Source of the DNA: Thermodesulfovibrionales bacterium
GTDB lineage: Bacteria; Nitrospirota; Thermodesulfovibrionia; Thermodesulfovibrionales; SM23-35
Assembly: GCA_031082155.1 (NCBI GenBank)
Contig: JAVHLL010000024.1
Coordinates: 1-45,370 of the forward strand
Direction of reading: 5' to 3'
DNA length: 45,370 nucleotides
This document shows positions 45,353 to 45,370 of the stretch, in pieces; the stretch's first letter is position 1; each line of letters opens with the position of its first letter. Made by a program: the position numbers and the translations under genes. The notes under the pieces were generated by a model, which was given only the letters and a program-made list of their open reading frames with translations, had not been told where the DNA came from and made no database searches.

Positions 45353-45370
45353 ATGGCAAGGCCGTTAAGG
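45353..45370 (+). CDS. 5' end of a probable REP-associated (Y1/IS200-like) transposase, cut by the window edge
   Basis: Only six codons are visible: Met-Ala-Arg-Pro-Leu-Arg. This is the usual N-terminus of REP-associated tyrosine transposases (RAYT; MARPLR followed by I/V-E-Y), and the upstream text GGACTAAGAGGGGTCAG and CTTGACAGAATAA resembles the leaders of such genes. The perfect promoter abuts the start. The call rests on six residues and context, so it is tentative. If right, it offers an enzyme that could mobilise the palindromic repeats of the window. Confidence 0.5.

Overview
The window looks like chromosomal DNA of an anaerobic, Gram-negative-type bacterium that makes menaquinone by the futalosine route. 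Nitrospirota is my best guess. It rests on the gene set, the PyrR-type attenuator, the dense short palindromic repeats and the gene order, and is not proven by any marker here. No rRNA, tRNA or CRISPR array is visible. Genes from about 2 to 38.9 kb are ordinary housekeeping genes. From about 39 kb the DNA becomes more AT-rich and accessory (Rhs toxin, orphan Rhs piece, edge of a transposase gene).

Layout. 0.1-2.1 kb: a small secreted Cys-rich protein, a 63-residue zinc ribbon, two palindromic elements, a lone HsdR-N-like nuclease fold and a perfect 16-bp parS-type site. 2.1-8.6 kb (+): uvrA, then a dipeptide ABC transporter (lipoprotein and two permeases). 8.6-9.9 kb (-): ribbon-helix-helix antitoxin, PIN toxin and pyrE. 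10.1 kb (+): a DUF1456 (YehS-like) protein. 10.8-13.4 kb (-): TPR protein and the two ATPases probably belonging to the same transporter. 13.5 kb (+): a two-repeat GspE-N-like small protein.

13.9-22.5 kb (-): the menaquinone cluster, transcribed in the order tetR, ubiD, ubiA, ubiX, mqnE, mqnA, mqnC, a purine-nucleoside-phosphorylase-like enzyme, ubiE. Together they cover chorismate to menaquinone except for mqnD, and a phosphorylase sits where the futalosine nucleosidase would be expected. A TetR operator overlaps the promoter at the head of the cluster. 22.6-27.5 kb (-): smc and a GlcD-type FAD oxidase.

27.5-35.2 kb (+): the pyrimidine operon pyrR-pyrB-pyrC-carA-carB behind a well-formed PyrR attenuator. 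pyrC, carA and carB carry in-frame low-complexity or palindromic-repeat insertions at linker or surface positions. 35.3-38.9 kb (+): metK and ahcY (methyl cycle), then a MOSC protein and MogA (molybdenum cofactor).

39.3-45.4 kb (+): a 1519-residue secreted Rhs/YD-repeat protein with a strong promoter but an apparent ATT start codon. It has three MopE-type metal-binding repeats and a C-terminal phospholipase-A2-like toxin tip. It is followed by a membrane-anchored beta-propeller-like protein (candidate immunity or accessory protein), a decayed Rhs fragment, and the first six codons of what looks like a REP-associated (Y1) transposase behind a consensus promoter.

Most notable: (1) two dispersed structured elements (959-1074 and 18711-18836) share a conserved core, while their outer arms differ in sequence yet stay self-complementary in each copy; (2) the Rhs-PLA2 toxin locus; (3) repeats inserted in frame into pyrimidine genes; (4) a 6-oxopurine-type phosphorylase inside the futalosine cluster; (5) several genes whose promoter abuts the start codon with no Shine-Dalgarno, suggesting leaderless mRNAs.
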